From: Luminiphilus sp.
GTDB taxonomy: Bacteria > Pseudomonadota > Gammaproteobacteria > Pseudomonadales > Halieaceae
Assembly (NCBI GenBank): GCA_022425845.1
Contig: JAKMEU010000344.1
Coordinates: 1 to 6,804 of the forward strand
DNA: 6,804 bases
Reading direction: 5' to 3'
Shown here: piece by piece, positions 6,395 to 6,804 of the stretch
How the letters are laid out: each line of letters opens with the position of its first letter
Numbering within the stretch: position 1 is the first letter of the stretch
Position numbers and translations under genes: made by a program
Notes under the pieces: generated by a model
Told to the model about the DNA's origin: nothing
Databases searched by the model: none
Seen by the model: the letters and a program-made list of their open reading frames with translations, nothing else

Positions 6395-6804
6395 GGGTCT
6401 GACTGCTTTGAGAGGTGAGTGTCAGTACCTGGGTTTCTAACTGGCGTCCCAGTTCACCCATTCCTGTTGTGATCGATTCAAAGGCAAGGCCTAAGTAATC
6501 GGCTGCGCGCCGTGCTGCGAGATCCAGTTGCTCATCTTCCTGCTGTATCAGATAAACCACACGCCTGTAATTGCCGAACAGATCGTTTTTCAGCTGCGGG
6601 TGCCGGTCGAGTTTGAGGCCGCGCACAACCAGTCGGTCGAAGTGTCGAACCAGAAAGTCGGTGAGGTAGAAGGTCCCCGGTTCAGCCGAGGCGAGTTCGT
6701 TGAACCGCTGCTCGGTCGCATAGAACGCGTAGCAGTGCGCGCCTGGAAGACGCTCGATTCCCCACTGCGCCAGTAGACGGTCAATAGCACCGGCGGTGCC
6801 ACAG
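6381..6804 (-). CDS. DUF1638 family protein, N-terminus cut by window edge
   Basis: Seen: about 140 C-terminal residues are readable, open through the right edge without a stop. The visible part starts with CGTGAIDRLL, then LPGAHCYAFYA, EPGTFYLTDFLVRHFDRLVV, GLKLDRHPQL, FGNYRRVVYLIQQED and a C-terminal helix LGLAFESITTGMGELGRQLETQVL. The order CG...G, HCY, PGT(F/Y)..T, FGNY resembles DUF1638, a family I know from genomes of methanogens and bacteria near corrinoid methyltransferase genes. The conserved Cys, His and Asp residues would suit a metal or corrinoid site, but no reaction is assigned. A GTG near 6624-6626 is internal, not a start, since conserved sequence continues upstream of it. Its stop overlaps the next gene by 14 bases. 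Inference: an accessory protein for the methyl-transfer or corrinoid step; the true start and probably the methyltransferase and corrinoid genes lie to the right. Confidence 0.85.
   Translation of the reverse strand, partial: CGTAGAIDRLLAQWGIERLPGAHCYAFYATEQRFNELASAEPGTFYLTDFLVRHFDRLVVRGLKLDRHPQLKNDLFGNYRRVVYLIQQEDEQLDLAARRAADYLGLAFESITTGMGELGRQLETQVLTLTSQSSQTHAAH

Noticed and set aside
6381..6626. Complete 81-aa gene starting at the GTG near 6626
   Set aside because: The frame stays open to the right edge and the upstream residues (LPGAHCY, EPGTFYLTDFLVR) are conserved DUF1638 sequence, so this is the end of a longer gene.

Overview
The window is one tightly packed block of genes, all on the minus strand. 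Read in the direction of transcription (right to left) the order is: DUF1638 protein (cut by the right edge), small 'virulence factor'-domain protein, MetV-like methylenetetrahydrofolate reductase partner, MetF-like methylenetetrahydrofolate reductase, methyltetrahydrofolate:corrinoid methyltransferase, and a ferredoxin/ASKHA reductive activator of corrinoid proteins. After an 80-bp gap come a putative Fe(II)/2-oxoglutarate-type oxygenase and an NAD-dependent epimerase/dehydratase (cut by the left edge). Most junctions overlap or are separated by only a few bases, so this looks like a single operon, perhaps with a second control point in the 80-bp gap. No RNA gene, insertion sequence, CRISPR array or convincing terminator was seen.

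The first six genes form a recognisable one-carbon module: corrinoid-dependent demethylation of a methylated compound. A substrate-specific methyltransferase (probably MttB-like) and a corrinoid protein are expected just beyond the right edge, but they are not in this window. The methyltransferase here would move the methyl group from the corrinoid to tetrahydrofolate. MetF with MetV would oxidise methyl-THF to methylene-THF. The ASKHA protein would re-reduce corrinoid that has slipped to the inactive Co(II) state. The DUF1638 and 'virulence factor' proteins have no assigned role that I know of, but their position argues that they belong to this system.

The two left-hand genes are not standard parts of methyl transfer. 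A putative HxD...H oxygenase followed by a sugar-epimerase/SDR-type enzyme suggests chemistry on the methylated substrate or its product. This is the least explained and most open part of the window.

Organism: the GC-rich coding, Shine-Dalgarno sites, ATG/GTG/TTG starts and gene set suggest a proteobacterium. From memory of such clusters in marine Alpha- and Gammaproteobacteria, a heterotrophic marine proteobacterium is plausible, but the sequence alone does not fix the lineage.
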